Source of the DNA: JACMQX01 sp040385105
GTDB lineage: Bacteria > Pseudomonadota > Gammaproteobacteria > Burkholderiales > Burkholderiaceae_C
Length of the DNA: 64,000 nucleotides
Assembly (NCBI GenBank): GCA_040385105.1
Contig: JAZKHY010000036.1
Coordinates: 4,423 to 68,422 of the forward strand
Direction of reading: 5' to 3'
Of the stretch, positions 34,835 to 43,312 are shown in pieces. A program made the translations under genes and the position numbers. Position 1 is the stretch's first letter. The number at the start of each line of letters is the position of its first letter. The notes beneath the pieces were generated by a model. It had not been told where the DNA came from. It worked only from the letters and a program-made list of their open reading frames with translations, and made no database searches.

Positions 34835-34952
34835 GTGCGGGTTCCTGGTATTGCGGTGCGTGGTGTTTCCGGTTGCCACGGTTTGCCAGAGATTTTACAA
34901 TACCGAAAATCTTTTCTCAATATTGAATAGCAAGACATCCTAAGGAACGCCT
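34835..34952. promoter_or_regulatory. AT-rich divergent promoter region with candidate IclR site
   Basis: This region separates citryl-CoA-lyase-like and CoA-transferase genes and is notably AT-rich. TTTTACAATACCGAAAA (34893-34909) reads, on the other strand, TTTTCGGTATTGTAAAA, which matches CTTTCAGTATTGTGAA at 39737-39752 before the second divergent pair. The shared word TTTC-R-GTATTGT-R-AA is a candidate operator for the IclR regulator encoded at 43313. AAGGAA precedes the GTG of the CoA transferase. Confidence 0.45.
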
Positions 34953-36176
34953 GTGGCCGGACCGTTTTCCCATCTCCGCGTGATCGACCTGTCGCGCATC
35001 CTTGCCGCGCCGCTGGCCGCGCAGAACCTGGCCGACCTGGGGGCTGAAGTCATCAAGGTGGAGCGCCCCGGTGTGGGTGACGACACGCGCGGCTTCGGCC
35101 CGCCCTGGATGAAAGACGGCGAGGGCCATGACACGCGCGAGTCGGCCTACTTCCTGGCCGGCAACCGCAACAAGAAGTCCGTCACGCTGGACATCAGCCA
35201 GCCGCAAGGCCAGGAGATCCTGCGCAAACTGGTTGCACGCAGCGACGTGCTGATTGAAAACTACAAGGCCGGCAACCTGGCGCGCTACGGCCTGGCGTAT
35301 GAAGACCTCAGGAAGATCAACCCGAAGCTGATCTATTGCTCGGTCACCGGCTTCGGCCAGACCGGGCCGTATGCGCAGCGGCCGGGCTATGACTTTGTGT
35401 TCCAGGGCATGGGCGGCATGATGAGCATCACCGGCGAGCGCGACGGCGAGCCCGGTGGCGGCCCGCAGAAGGTGGGCATCCCCATCGTGGACTACCTTAC
35501 CGGCCTGTACACCAGCATTGCGCTCACGGCGGCCATCGCCCACCGCGAGCGCACCGGCGAGGGCCAGTGCATCGACATGGCGCTGCTGGACACCGCAGTG
35601 GCTGTCAATGTGACGCAGGTGCTGTCGTACTTCTGCTCGGGCAAGGTGCCGGGGCGGCTGGGCAATGCGCATCCGCACATCGTGCCGTACGAGGTGTTCC
35701 CGGTGGCGGACGGGCACATGATCCTGGCGGTGGCCAATGACGCGCAGTTTGCCCGCTTCTGCGAAGTGGCCGGCCGCGAAGACCTGGCGAAGGACCCGCG
35801 CTTCACCGCCAATGCGGGCCGCGTGGTGAACCGCAAGGAACTCATTCCGGTGATCCGGGAGATCCTGCTGACCCGTAACAAGGCGGCATGGATGGAGGCG
35901 CTGGAGGCGCGTGATGTGGCCTGCGGGCCGATCAACACCATCGAGGAAGTGTTTGAAGACCCGCAGGTGCTGCACCGCGGCTTGCGGGTGGACATGCCGC
36001 ATCCGCTGGGGGCTGACGCGCCGACGCTGGCCAACCCGATCCGCCTGTCGGCCTCGCCGGTGGAATACCGCATGCCGCCACCGCTGCTGGGGGAACACAA
36101 CGACGAGGTTTACTCCGGGTTCCTGGGGATGAGTGTGGAAGAGGTGGCATGGTTGAGGACCGCAGGGGTCATTTAG
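34953..36176 (+). CDS. CaiB/BaiF family CoA transferase, copy 1
   Basis: This 407-residue class III CoA transferase has MAGPFSHLRVIDLSRILAAPLA at the start, LGAEVIKVERPG, NRNKKSVTLD and the catalytic-Asp region ENYKAGNLARYGL, then YCSVTGFGQTGPYA. It moves CoA between carboxylic acids, typically from succinyl-CoA to an incoming acid. It starts at GTG with a good AAGGAA site. A second family member sits at 38498. It probably activates the substrate of the cluster (a dicarboxylic or hydroxy acid taken up by a Bug/TTT system), inferred from neighbours. Confidence 0.86.
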   Translation: MAGPFSHLRVIDLSRILAAPLAAQNLADLGAEVIKVERPGVGDDTRGFGPPWMKDGEGHDTRESAYFLAGNRNKKSVTLDISQPQGQEILRKLVARSDVLIENYKAGNLARYGLAYEDLRKINPKLIYCSVTGFGQTGPYAQRPGYDFVFQGMGGMMSITGERDGEPGGGPQKVGIPIVDYLTGLYTSIALTAAIAHRERTGEGQCIDMALLDTAVAVNVTQVLSYFCSGKVPGRLGNAHPHIVPYEVFPVADGHMILAVANDAQFARFCEVAGREDLAKDPRFTANAGRVVNRKELIPVIREILLTRNKAAWMEALEARDVACGPINTIEEVFEDPQVLHRGLRVDMPHPLGADAPTLANPIRLSASPVEYRMPPPLLGEHNDEVYSGFLGMSVEEVAWLRTAGVI

Positions 36177-36850
36177 CAGCAGCGCCTGCGGCGCTGAGAA
36201 TGTTGAGCCGCGCGTTGCGCGTCATCTCACGCACGGATTGTCTCCTGCGGCGAGCGGTGTATGCGCCGTGCCGGCCGACGTCACCGGCCGCCTTCGGCGG
36301 CTCCCCTGCGCTGCTCTGTCTTGCGGGCCACTGCGGAACTCGCTGCGTTCGCCTTCGGCTCTCTCCGCTCGGACAACCGCAGTGAGTCAGTTCACGAAGC
36401 GCGCTGCGCGCGCGCCCGCAAGCCATGCGCTGCTCGGCGGTGCCTCCACGGCCGGCCCGGCGCACACACCACTCACCGCGAGATGGGTGTTGCCTCTGGC
36501 GGTGCAGGAAGACCGCGACCGGTGCCGAACCACGATGCGGGCTGCAAGGTTGTGGGTAGGGCTGTGGGCGCGCCTCTGCGGTGCCGAGCATCGCAGAAAT
36601 CGAGGGTTGCTCCGCGCAGCGGAGAAGCGAAGGAGCGATTTTGGCCATGGCGCGTTCAGCGCCCATGTCCAAAATCGACCCGTAGCGACCCCTCGATTTC
36701 GAGAAGCGCAGGGGACCCCGAAGCGCAGCGTAGGGGCGCCGCAGTGAAGCGCCCACAGCCCTGCCCACAGCCTTGCGCGAGGTACAGGCTAGGAAGAACG
36801 CGCAACGCGCGGCCCAAAATTTTCAGTGCCGTAGGCGCTGCAATTGAAGG
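36177..36850. repeat. large nested inverted-repeat element (about 0.67 kb, no gene)
   Basis: This 740-bp gene-free stretch is dominated by complementarity. The outer arms contain an exact 16-bp match (GCCGCGCGTTGCGCGT at 36207-36222 versus its complement at 36798-36813) inside longer imperfect arms of about 35 bp. A middle pair is TGTGGGTAGGGCTGTGGGCG (36551-36570) versus 36750-36769. The inner pair is AAATCGAGGG and CCCTCGATTT, with GATTTTGG/CCAAAATC and CCATGGGCGC-like arms at the tip (about 36597-36706). Apparent open frames here are by-products of GC-rich palindromes. I recall similar elements in Comamonadaceae genomes, but cannot name a family. Confidence 0.75.
36597..36706. repeat. inner hairpin of the nested inverted repeat
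   Basis: Arms run from AAATCGAGGG to CCCTCGATTT, with stepped complementary segments TTGCT/AGCGA-like, GATTTTGG/CCAAAATC and GGCGC/GCGCC around the loop GTTCA near 36651-36655. As RNA this would be a rod of about 45 bp with internal loops. Confidence 0.7.
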
Positions 36851-36916
36851 GACTGCGGCGCACCTGGCACTTGAGCTGGTGCGATGAGGGGCAAGTGCGG
36901 GGTGGCCACTCTTGAG

Positions 36917-37408
36917 CTATCGCTTCATCATCACTTTGGCGGTGTACTCCAGCACCAGTTCGCCGCGCTGATTGATGACCCGCATCGCGACGCCGATCAC
37001 ACCGCGTGCCGGGTCCTTCGTCTCTTTCTTGCTGGCGATTTCCACCTCGGCATGCAGCGTGTCGCCGGCTTTGACCGGCGCATGGAAGCGGAAGCCGTCC
37101 ATGCCCAGCCCGGCCAGGGTGTTGCGCCCGAGGATGCTCTCCATCATGCCGCCGGAGAACGACGCGGTCAGGAAGCCCGGCGCGATCGGCTCGCCGTAGG
37201 GCCCGCCTGCCGCATGGGCATGGTCGATGAACACTGGCAGGGTCATGCCCGCCATGGCGGTGAAGTTGACCAGGTGGGTTTGCGTGACGGTGCGGCTGTA
37301 GGTCAGATGCACATCACCGACATTGAACGCATCAAAGGTGGGTGTGGCCACCTCGATGCGGCGCCCGGTGGCGGCCGTCGCGACGGGCGCTGCGGCTGCC
37401 CCGCTCAT
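36917..37408 (-). CDS. MaoC-family dehydratase, copy 1
   Basis: This 163-residue hot-dog-fold hydratase has the MaoC pattern FDAFNVGDVHLTYSRTVTQTHLVNF, then FIDHAHAAGGPYGEPIAPGFLTASF and FHAPVKAGDTLHAEVEI. In family members the Asp and His of the D-(x)4-H type hydratase motif lie in the FIDHAHA-GGPYG region. It would hydrate an enoyl-CoA stereospecifically, such as itaconyl-, mesaconyl- or crotonyl-type. It lies upstream in the same transcript as a Bug-type binding protein (13 bp) and CoA transferase copy 2 is further downstream on the same strand side. A second MaoC protein is at 40988. Confidence 0.8.
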   Translation of the reverse strand: MSGAAAAPVATAATGRRIEVATPTFDAFNVGDVHLTYSRTVTQTHLVNFTAMAGMTLPVFIDHAHAAGGPYGEPIAPGFLTASFSGGMMESILGRNTLAGLGMDGFRFHAPVKAGDTLHAEVEIASKKETKDPARGVIGVAMRVINQRGELVLEYTAKVMMKR

Positions 37409-37421
37409 GGGTTCACTTTCA

Positions 37422-38423
37422 TCACTTGGCGATCCCCAGTGCCTTGGCGATGCGCGCGGTCTTCTCGGTCTCGGCCTTCATGCTGGCGCTGAACTCATCA
37501 TTGGTCGGCGAGATGAGCTGCGCGCCCAGGGCCTGCAGGCGCTCCATGACTTCGGGCGTTTTCATGGCCTGCGTCACCAGCTGGTGCAGGCGGGCCTGCA
37601 CCTCCGGCGGCAAGCCCGAGCGTGTCACGAAGCCATACCACAGCGGCGTGGCCACATAGTTCGGCTGGCCCATGCCTTCGGGCAGCGTGGGCACGTCAGG
37701 CAACGCGGGCGAGCGCTGGGTGTTGAACAGGCCGAGCGCCTTCACCCGGCCCGACTTGATGTGCTGCAGCGACAGCGGCATGGCAGACGGGTACATCGCG
37801 ATCTGCCCGCCGATGACGTCCGTCATGGCCTGGGCCGTGCTCTTGTAGGGCACCTCCACAATGTCCAGGCCCAGTGCCTGCTTGAACAGCTCCATCTCGA
37901 CCTGGCTCGGCGTGCCGGGGCCTGACGATGCGTAGCTCAGCTTGCCCGGGTTGGCCTTGACATAGGCGATGAACTCTTTCAGGTTGTTGACCGGCAGTGT
38001 CGGTGTCACCGTGAGCACGATGGGCACGATGGCGACCTTGGCCACCGGCACGAAGTCCTTTGACGGGTCGTACGGTGCCTTGGTGTTGGTGCCCGGCACG
38101 ATGGTGAAGGGGTTGGCCACCATGAGCAGCGTGTAGCCATCGGCCGGCGCCTGCAGGGCGTTGAGCGTGCCGACGATACCGCCGCCGCCTTCCTTGGTGT
38201 CGATGACGACCGGCTGCTTGATCTCTTCCGAGATCTTCTGCCCCACCGTGCGGGCAATCACGTCGCTGCCGGTGCCGGCTGCAAAGGGCACGACGATGCG
38301 GATGGCCTTGTTGGGGAAGGGGCCGCTTTGCGCCCAGGCGGCGGGCAGCGTGCCCAGGCCGAGGGCAAGGGCACCGGCCAGTGCGGTGAGCTGGCGGCGG
38401 CGAAGGAGGGGCGTGGTTTGCAT
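37422..38423 (-). CDS. Bug-type TTT (tripartite tricarboxylate transporter) substrate-binding protein, copy 1
   Basis: This 333-residue periplasmic Bug protein has a signal peptide with an Arg-rich start (MQTTPLLRRRQLTALAGALALGLG) cleaved after AWAQ. Diagnostic segments are FPNKAIRIVVPFAAGTGSDVIAR, VIDTKEGGGGIVG, ADGYTLLMVANPF, YDPSKDFVPVAK and VPYKSTAQAMTDVIGGQI. It binds a carboxylate in the periplasm. No TctA/TctB permease genes are present in the window, as is common for Bug proteins in this group. It lies between MaoC copy 1 and CoA transferase copy 2 on the same strand. Confidence 0.88.
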   Translation of the reverse strand: MQTTPLLRRRQLTALAGALALGLGTLPAAWAQSGPFPNKAIRIVVPFAAGTGSDVIARTVGQKISEEIKQPVVIDTKEGGGGIVGTLNALQAPADGYTLLMVANPFTIVPGTNTKAPYDPSKDFVPVAKVAIVPIVLTVTPTLPVNNLKEFIAYVKANPGKLSYASSGPGTPSQVEMELFKQALGLDIVEVPYKSTAQAMTDVIGGQIAMYPSAMPLSLQHIKSGRVKALGLFNTQRSPALPDVPTLPEGMGQPNYVATPLWYGFVTRSGLPPEVQARLHQLVTQAMKTPEVMERLQALGAQLISPTNDEFSASMKAETEKTARIAKALGIAK

Positions 38424-38497
38424 GATGGGTCTCCGGTAGTTCTGGTGTGGTTTGCGAATGAATGTGAATGGGACGTGTCTGGCGGAAAGGGGCGGCG

Positions 38498-39712
38498 TCA
38501 GCCGGCCTGCACGAAGGCGCCGCCGGCCCTGAGCGCGGCGATCTCTTCCCCATTGAACCCGAAGCTGCGAAGCACGTCGGCGCCATGGGCTCCCACGTCG
38601 GGCCACTGCGCGCGGGGCTCGCCGGCATCCAGCGGCGCCGCGCCGGGCGTGGCCGGGAAGCTGAAGCTGCGCCCCGCCACCTCGGCCTGCGGCACGATGC
38701 CGGTGGCCTGCACATGCGGGTCGGCCAGGAAGCTGCTCACGCTGTTGACGCGGCTTGCGACAACGCCGCCCGCCTGCAGTTGCTCCAGCCACTGCTGCGT
38801 GGTGCGCGCGGCGAACACCTTGCCGAACTCGGCCTCCAGGAACGGGCCGTGCGCGGCGCGCAGCTGGAAGCTGGCAAAGCGGGGGTCGGCGGCCAGGCCC
38901 GGCAGGCCGGTGGACTTGCACAGCGCGGCGTAGTGCGCCTCCTTGCTGAGGGTGATGGCCAGCCAGCCGTCCAGCGTACGGTACACGCCTGCCGGCACAT
39001 TGAGGGGCTGGGGCGACTCGCCTTCGAGGCTGGCTTCCACCACCTTGATGCCGAGGAAGGCGGCGGTGGCCTGCATCAGGCTGATGTCGATGCGCCTGCC
39101 GCCTGCACCACTGCGCCGCGCATACAGCGCGACCGACACCGCCTGGAACGCATACAGCGCGGTAAGCTGGTCAACCGCCAGGAAGCCAAGGCGCCTGGGT
39201 TTGCCGTTGGAGTCCAGGTTCAGCGACATCATGCCGGAGAAGCCCTGGATGACGGTGTCCGTGGCGGGCAGGGTGGACTTGTCGCCGGTCTGGCCGAAGC
39301 CGCTGATCGAGAGGTAGATGAGGCCGGGGTTCTCGCGCAGCAGGTCTTCATGGCCCAGGCCCAGGCGCCCGGCGATGCCGGGGCGGTAGCTTTCAATGAA
39401 GACGTCGCATTGCGCGGCCATGCGCCGCACCATGGCAATGCTGCCTTCGCCCTTGAGGTCCACCGCAATGCTGCGCTTGCCGCGGTTGGCCGCCAGGTCG
39501 ATGGCCGAATGCGAGCCGTGCCGCGCGCCGATGGCGCGGCTCCAGTCGCCTTCCGGGGGCTCCAGCTTGGTCACCTGCGCGCCGTACTGGCCCAGCAGCA
39601 TGCCGCAGTGCGGGCCGGCCAGGCCCTGGCTCACGTCAAGCACGCGCAGCCCTGCAAAAGGCGCGTCATGGGAAGGCGTGTCCAGGGGCTTTCCGGCGAT
39701 TTCCATTGACAT
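38498..39712 (-). CDS. CaiB/BaiF family CoA transferase, copy 2
   Basis: This 404-residue class III CoA transferase has LRVLDVSQGLAGPHCGMLLGQYGAQVTKLEPPEG, NRGKRSIAVDLKG, ESYRPGIAGRLGLGHEDLL and LSISGFGQTG. It is clearly related to copy 1 at 34953 but diverged enough to have a distinct substrate. It is divergent from the acyl-CoA dehydrogenase and shares a promoter region with it. The ATG at 39712 is chosen; TTG 39715 and ATG 39706 are near alternatives. Two CoA transferases in one cluster suggest activation of two acids or formation and recycling steps. Confidence 0.85.
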   Translation of the reverse strand: MSMEIAGKPLDTPSHDAPFAGLRVLDVSQGLAGPHCGMLLGQYGAQVTKLEPPEGDWSRAIGARHGSHSAIDLAANRGKRSIAVDLKGEGSIAMVRRMAAQCDVFIESYRPGIAGRLGLGHEDLLRENPGLIYLSISGFGQTGDKSTLPATDTVIQGFSGMMSLNLDSNGKPRRLGFLAVDQLTALYAFQAVSVALYARRSGAGGRRIDISLMQATAAFLGIKVVEASLEGESPQPLNVPAGVYRTLDGWLAITLSKEAHYAALCKSTGLPGLAADPRFASFQLRAAHGPFLEAEFGKVFAARTTQQWLEQLQAGGVVASRVNSVSSFLADPHVQATGIVPQAEVAGRSFSFPATPGAAPLDAGEPRAQWPDVGAHGADVLRSFGFNGEEIAALRAGGAFVQAG

Positions 39713-39808
39713 CAATATTTCTCTATGAAAAAATAACTTTCAGTATTGTGAATTATGAGACAAGCCGGATCAAGCGGATTTACCTGCCTGAGCCCTAGGA
39801 ATTACCCC
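39713..39808. promoter_or_regulatory. AT-rich divergent promoter region, second candidate IclR site
   Basis: The gap between CoA transferase copy 2 and the acyl-CoA dehydrogenase is AT-rich and holds CTTTCAGTATTGTGAA (39737-39752), similar to the site at 34893-34909. TAGGAAT lies seven bases before the ATG at 39809. The shared word in two divergent regions of one cluster supports co-regulation. Confidence 0.45.
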
Positions 39809-40972
39809 ATGAGAAGTTTTGATGTGGACGACGAGCTCTCGCCCGAGCAGCAGCTGCTGCGCGAGACGGTCGCCCGGTTCTTCGAGCGCGAAGTCACGCC
39901 CACCGTGGCCGGCTTCGAGCAGCGCGGCGAGTTCGACTGGACGCTGCCCGCGAGGCTGGCGGAGTTCGGCTTCCTCGGCGGCTTCCTGCCCGAAAGCGAG
40001 GGCGGCTACGGCATGTCTGCCATGGACTACACCGTGCTCATGGAGGAGGCCGGTTACTGCTGGCACAGCCTGCGCGCCATCTTCAACACCATGAACATGG
40101 CCATCCTGCTGCTGTCAAAGCTGGGCACGCCTGCCCAGAAGGAAAAGTACCTCTTGCCGCTGATGGCCGGCAAGCTCAAGGTCTGGGTCGGCATCACCGA
40201 GCCGGACCATGGCAGCAATGTGGCCGGCATGGAGACGAAGGCCCGGCTGGAGGGTGACCATTACATCGTCAACGGCACCAAGCTGTGGATCACCAACGGC
40301 GCCATCGGCGATATCGGCATCCTGATGGCGAAGGTGCCCGCCGGCAAGGACGGCCCGGAAGGCATCACCGCCTTCCTGGTGGACAGGACGCAGACGGACT
40401 ACACAGCGCGCCGCCTCAAGACGATGATCCTGCATGCCACGGTCACGTCCGAGCTGTCATTCGCCGATGCGCGGGTGCCCAGGGAGAACGTGCTGGGCCA
40501 GGTGGGTGACGGCCTGCGCAACATCCTGCAGGCGCTGAGCTTCGGCCGGTTGAGCGTGGCCGCCGGCGCGGTGGGTGCGTCCCAGGCGGCGTTTGACCTG
40601 TCGGTGGACTATGTGAAGACGCGCCGGCAGTTCGGCTCGCCCATCGGCTCCTACCAGCTGGTGCAGCGCATGATCGTCGAGATGCGGGTGCGCACCGACG
40701 CGGCCCGCCAGCTGTGCCGCCGCGCTGCACGCGCGGTGGACCGCGGGCTGCCGGGCCGCATGGAGTGTTCCATTGCCAAGCTGTATTCGGCGCAGGCCGC
40801 GCACGAAGTGGCGGACTATGCGCTGCAGGTGCATGGCGGCATGGGCTACAGCGAGGACTACCCCATCGAGCGCATCTTCCGCGACACGCGCGGCGCCATC
40901 ATCCCCGAGGGAACGACTGAAATCCAGACGCTCATCATCGGCCGCGAACTGCTCGGCCTGTCGGCGTTTTAA
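39809..40972 (+). CDS. acyl-CoA dehydrogenase
   Basis: This 387-residue FAD-dependent acyl-CoA dehydrogenase has LSPEQQLLRETVARFFEREV at the N-terminus, WVGITEPDHGSNVAGMET in the middle domain, KLWITNG, and the C-terminal signature VHGGMGYSEDYPIERIFRDTRGAIIPEGTTEIQ. The Glu in the EDYPIERIFRD region and the EGTTEIQ tail are typical of short-branched or glutaryl-type enzymes, but substrate is not assignable. The start at 39809 has TAGGAAT; an upstream ATG at 39755 lacks one. It leads the + strand operon with MaoC copy 2, Bug copy 2 and a short-chain dehydrogenase. Confidence 0.88.
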   Translation: MRSFDVDDELSPEQQLLRETVARFFEREVTPTVAGFEQRGEFDWTLPARLAEFGFLGGFLPESEGGYGMSAMDYTVLMEEAGYCWHSLRAIFNTMNMAILLLSKLGTPAQKEKYLLPLMAGKLKVWVGITEPDHGSNVAGMETKARLEGDHYIVNGTKLWITNGAIGDIGILMAKVPAGKDGPEGITAFLVDRTQTDYTARRLKTMILHATVTSELSFADARVPRENVLGQVGDGLRNILQALSFGRLSVAAGAVGASQAAFDLSVDYVKTRRQFGSPIGSYQLVQRMIVEMRVRTDAARQLCRRAARAVDRGLPGRMECSIAKLYSAQAAHEVADYALQVHGGMGYSEDYPIERIFRDTRGAIIPEGTTEIQTLIIGRELLGLSAF

Positions 40973-40987
40973 GCACAAGGAGACACC

Positions 40988-41488
40988 ATGAGCGACCGCC
41001 TGCTCGACCGCATCAGCGACTATGTCCTCAGCTATGAGGACCTCAATGTGGGCGACACCTTCACCACTTCGGCCCGCACCGTGACCGAGGCCGACGTCGT
41101 CAACTTTGCCGGCCTCTCGGCTGACTACAACTCGCTGCATGTGGATGCGGAGTTTGCGGCCGGCACGCCGCACGGCGGGCGCATTGCGCATGGCCTGCTG
41201 GTGCTGGCCATCACCTCCGGCCTGTGCACGCGGCTGCCGCTGATGAAGTTCCTGGAGCCGTCCATCCTGGGCCTGGCCAACCTGGAATGCAAGTTCCGCC
41301 TGCCGTGCAAGATCGGCGACACGCTGCATGCGCGCCTCACCATCATCGAGAAGACACCCGGCAAGAAGCCCGGGCGCGGCACGCTGGTGATGAACCGCGT
41401 CGCCGTGAATCAACGCGGCGAGGATGTCATGGTCAGCACCTGGCATCTCGTCGTCAAGGCGCGCGGCGACGTTTCCCCCAATACCTGA
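40988..41488 (+). CDS. MaoC-family dehydratase, copy 2
   Basis: This 166-residue MaoC hydratase has YEDLNVGDTFTTSARTVTEADVVNFAGLSADYNSLHVDAEFAAGTPHGGRIAHGLLVLAI, containing the R-hydratase motif (D..H and S/G) intact. It would hydrate or dehydrate an acyl-CoA made by the dehydrogenase just upstream (15 bp away). The well-conserved ADYNSLHVD block makes it a more canonical enzyme than copy 1. The stop is 12 bp before the Bug gene, so it is part of the operon from 39809 to 43295. Confidence 0.86.
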   Translation: MSDRLLDRISDYVLSYEDLNVGDTFTTSARTVTEADVVNFAGLSADYNSLHVDAEFAAGTPHGGRIAHGLLVLAITSGLCTRLPLMKFLEPSILGLANLECKFRLPCKIGDTLHARLTIIEKTPGKKPGRGTLVMNRVAVNQRGEDVMVSTWHLVVKARGDVSPNT

Positions 41489-41500
41489 GGACCTCACCAC

Positions 41501-42511
41501 ATGACCACCTACCTGATTTCCCCAGGCCGCCGCGCCACGCTGGTTCGCGCAGCAGGCATTGCCACACTGGCCGCCCTGGCCGTGGCTGCGCCCCTGACCG
41601 CCACGGCGCAGTCCGCCTGGCCCAGCAAGCCGATCCGCCTGATCGTGCCCTTCCCGCCGGCCGGCTCCACCGACGTGATTGCGCGCACCGTGGCTGAGCG
41701 GCTGGGCGCGGCGCTCGGCCAGAACGTCATCATCGACAACAAGCCGGGTGCTACCGGCGCCATCGGCCTGGAGGCGCTCGCGCGTTCCGAGCCCGACGGC
41801 TACACCATCGGCCTGGGCACCATCGGCAGCATTGCCATCAACCCGATGGTCAACCGGAAGCTCGGCTGGGACCCGGTGAAGGACTTCGCGCCCATCGGCT
41901 ATGTTGGCGCCACGCCCTTCGCGTTGCTGGTCAACCCGAACGTCAAGGCGAACACGGTGGCTGAGTTCATCGCGCTGGCGAAGGCGCAGCCGGGCAAGGT
42001 GACTTATGCAACCGGCGGCAACGGCGGCTCGCAGCATGTGGCGGCCGTGCTGCTGGAAGACATGGCGGGTGTCAGCATGCAGCAGATCCCGTACAAGGGC
42101 AGCGGCCCGGCGCTGATCGACCTGATCGGCGGCCAGGTGGACTCGCTGATCGAGCCGGCCGTGTCGGCAGCGCCGCACATCAAGTCCGGCAAGGTGCGCG
42201 CGCTGGCGCTCACCGGTGCCAGGCCGTCGGCAGCCTTTCCCGGTGTGCCGGTGGTGGGCGATGTGGTGAAGGGCTATGACGTGTCGGCCTGGTTTGCGCT
42301 GTTCGCACCGGCGAAGACGCCGCCTGCCGTCGTCGCGCGGCTCAATGAAGAGCTGGGCAAGATCCTGCGCAACCCGCAGGTGGTCGAGCGCATGGCCGGT
42401 GTGGGCGTGGAAGTCGCGCCCGGGACGCCGGTGCAGCTGGGCGACTACCTCAAGAGCGAGATCGCCAAATGGGACAAGGTCGTGAAGAAGGCCAACATCA
42501 CCGCCGAATGA
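41501..42511 (+). CDS. Bug-type TTT substrate-binding protein, copy 2
   Basis: This 336-residue Bug protein has a twin-Arg-like basic start (MTTYLISPGRRATLVRAAG) and signal peptide cleaved near ATAQS, residue 36. Hallmarks are WPSKPIRLIVPFPPAGSTDVIARTVAE, VIIDNKPGATGAIG, GWDPVKDFAPIGYVG and IPYKGSGPALIDLIGGQVD. It binds a carboxylate, perhaps the cluster substrate. It lies between MaoC copy 2 and the short-chain dehydrogenase on the same strand. It is closer to typical Bug sequences than copy 1, which has EGGGGIVG in place of PGATGAIG. Confidence 0.88.
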   Translation: MTTYLISPGRRATLVRAAGIATLAALAVAAPLTATAQSAWPSKPIRLIVPFPPAGSTDVIARTVAERLGAALGQNVIIDNKPGATGAIGLEALARSEPDGYTIGLGTIGSIAINPMVNRKLGWDPVKDFAPIGYVGATPFALLVNPNVKANTVAEFIALAKAQPGKVTYATGGNGGSQHVAAVLLEDMAGVSMQQIPYKGSGPALIDLIGGQVDSLIEPAVSAAPHIKSGKVRALALTGARPSAAFPGVPVVGDVVKGYDVSAWFALFAPAKTPPAVVARLNEELGKILRNPQVVERMAGVGVEVAPGTPVQLGDYLKSEIAKWDKVVKKANITAE

Positions 42512-42542
42512 ACGGCGCACGCAGCAAACAAGGAGAACGGCG

Positions 42543-43295
42543 TTGGAACTGGGTCTGAAAAACAAGGTGGCGGTTGTCACCGGCTCCGGCCGGGGCATTG
42601 GCGCCGCAACGGCGCGCGCCTTTGCCGAAGAGGGCGCGCATGTGGTGGTGACCGACATCGACCCGGCCACCACGGCCGCCACCGCCCGGGCACTGGAGGC
42701 CGACGGCTTCAGCGCACTCGGCGTGGTGGCCGACGTCACGAAGGCGGCGGATGTCGAGCGGCTTGTGGCCGAAACGGTGCAGCGCTTTGGCGGCCTGCAT
42801 GTGCTGGTGAACAATGCCGGCTTTCCGAAGGACGCCTACCTGACCAAAATGAGCGAGGCCGACTTTGACCTGGTAACGGGCGTCATCCTCAAGGGCGCCT
42901 GGCTGTGCTCCAAGCTGGCGGTGCCGCACATGATGGCCCAGAAGTGGGGCCGCATCATCAACATCTCGTCGCGTGCGCACCTGGGCAACCCGGGGCAGAG
43001 CAACTACTCGGCGGCCAAGGCCGGCGTGATCGGCCTGACGAAATCGCTGTCGTATGAAGAAGGCAAGTTCAACATCACAGTAAACGCCGTGGCGCCGGGC
43101 TTTGTCGAGACCGAGCTGGTGCAGGGCCTGCCGGCCTATGAAAGCATCAAGGAGAAATGGCTCAAGGCCACGCCGATGCCGCGCCTGGGCATCCCGCGCG
43201 ACATTGCCGACGCGGTGCTGTTCCTGGCATCGGAGCGCGCCGGGTTCATCACCGGCGAGGTGCTGCACGTCACCGGCGGGCGGTACTCAAACTAG
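42543..43295 (+). CDS. short-chain dehydrogenase/reductase, FabG-like
   Basis: This 250-residue SDR is TTG-initiated and has the cofactor motif GSGRGIGAATA, NNAGFPKD, the catalytic Ser in INISSRAHLG and YSAAK (Tyr and Lys), followed by NAVAPGFVETEL. It should oxidise the 3-hydroxyacyl-CoA produced by the MaoC hydratase with NAD(P), or act in the reverse direction. The TTG at 42543 is preceded by AGGAGAACGG, which decides the start. It is the last gene of the + strand operon and is convergent with the IclR gene. Confidence 0.88.
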   Translation: MELGLKNKVAVVTGSGRGIGAATARAFAEEGAHVVVTDIDPATTAATARALEADGFSALGVVADVTKAADVERLVAETVQRFGGLHVLVNNAGFPKDAYLTKMSEADFDLVTGVILKGAWLCSKLAVPHMMAQKWGRIINISSRAHLGNPGQSNYSAAKAGVIGLTKSLSYEEGKFNITVNAVAPGFVETELVQGLPAYESIKEKWLKATPMPRLGIPRDIADAVLFLASERAGFITGEVLHVTGGRYSN

Positions 43296-43312
43296 CAGCC
43301 GCGCTGCGGCGT

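Noticed and set aside
36238..36887. Plus- and minus-strand open frames inside the 36.2-36.9 kb region
   Set aside because: Low-complexity Arg/Ala-rich frames on both strands with mirror-like content, produced by the inverted repeat; no ribosome-binding site or family similarity.
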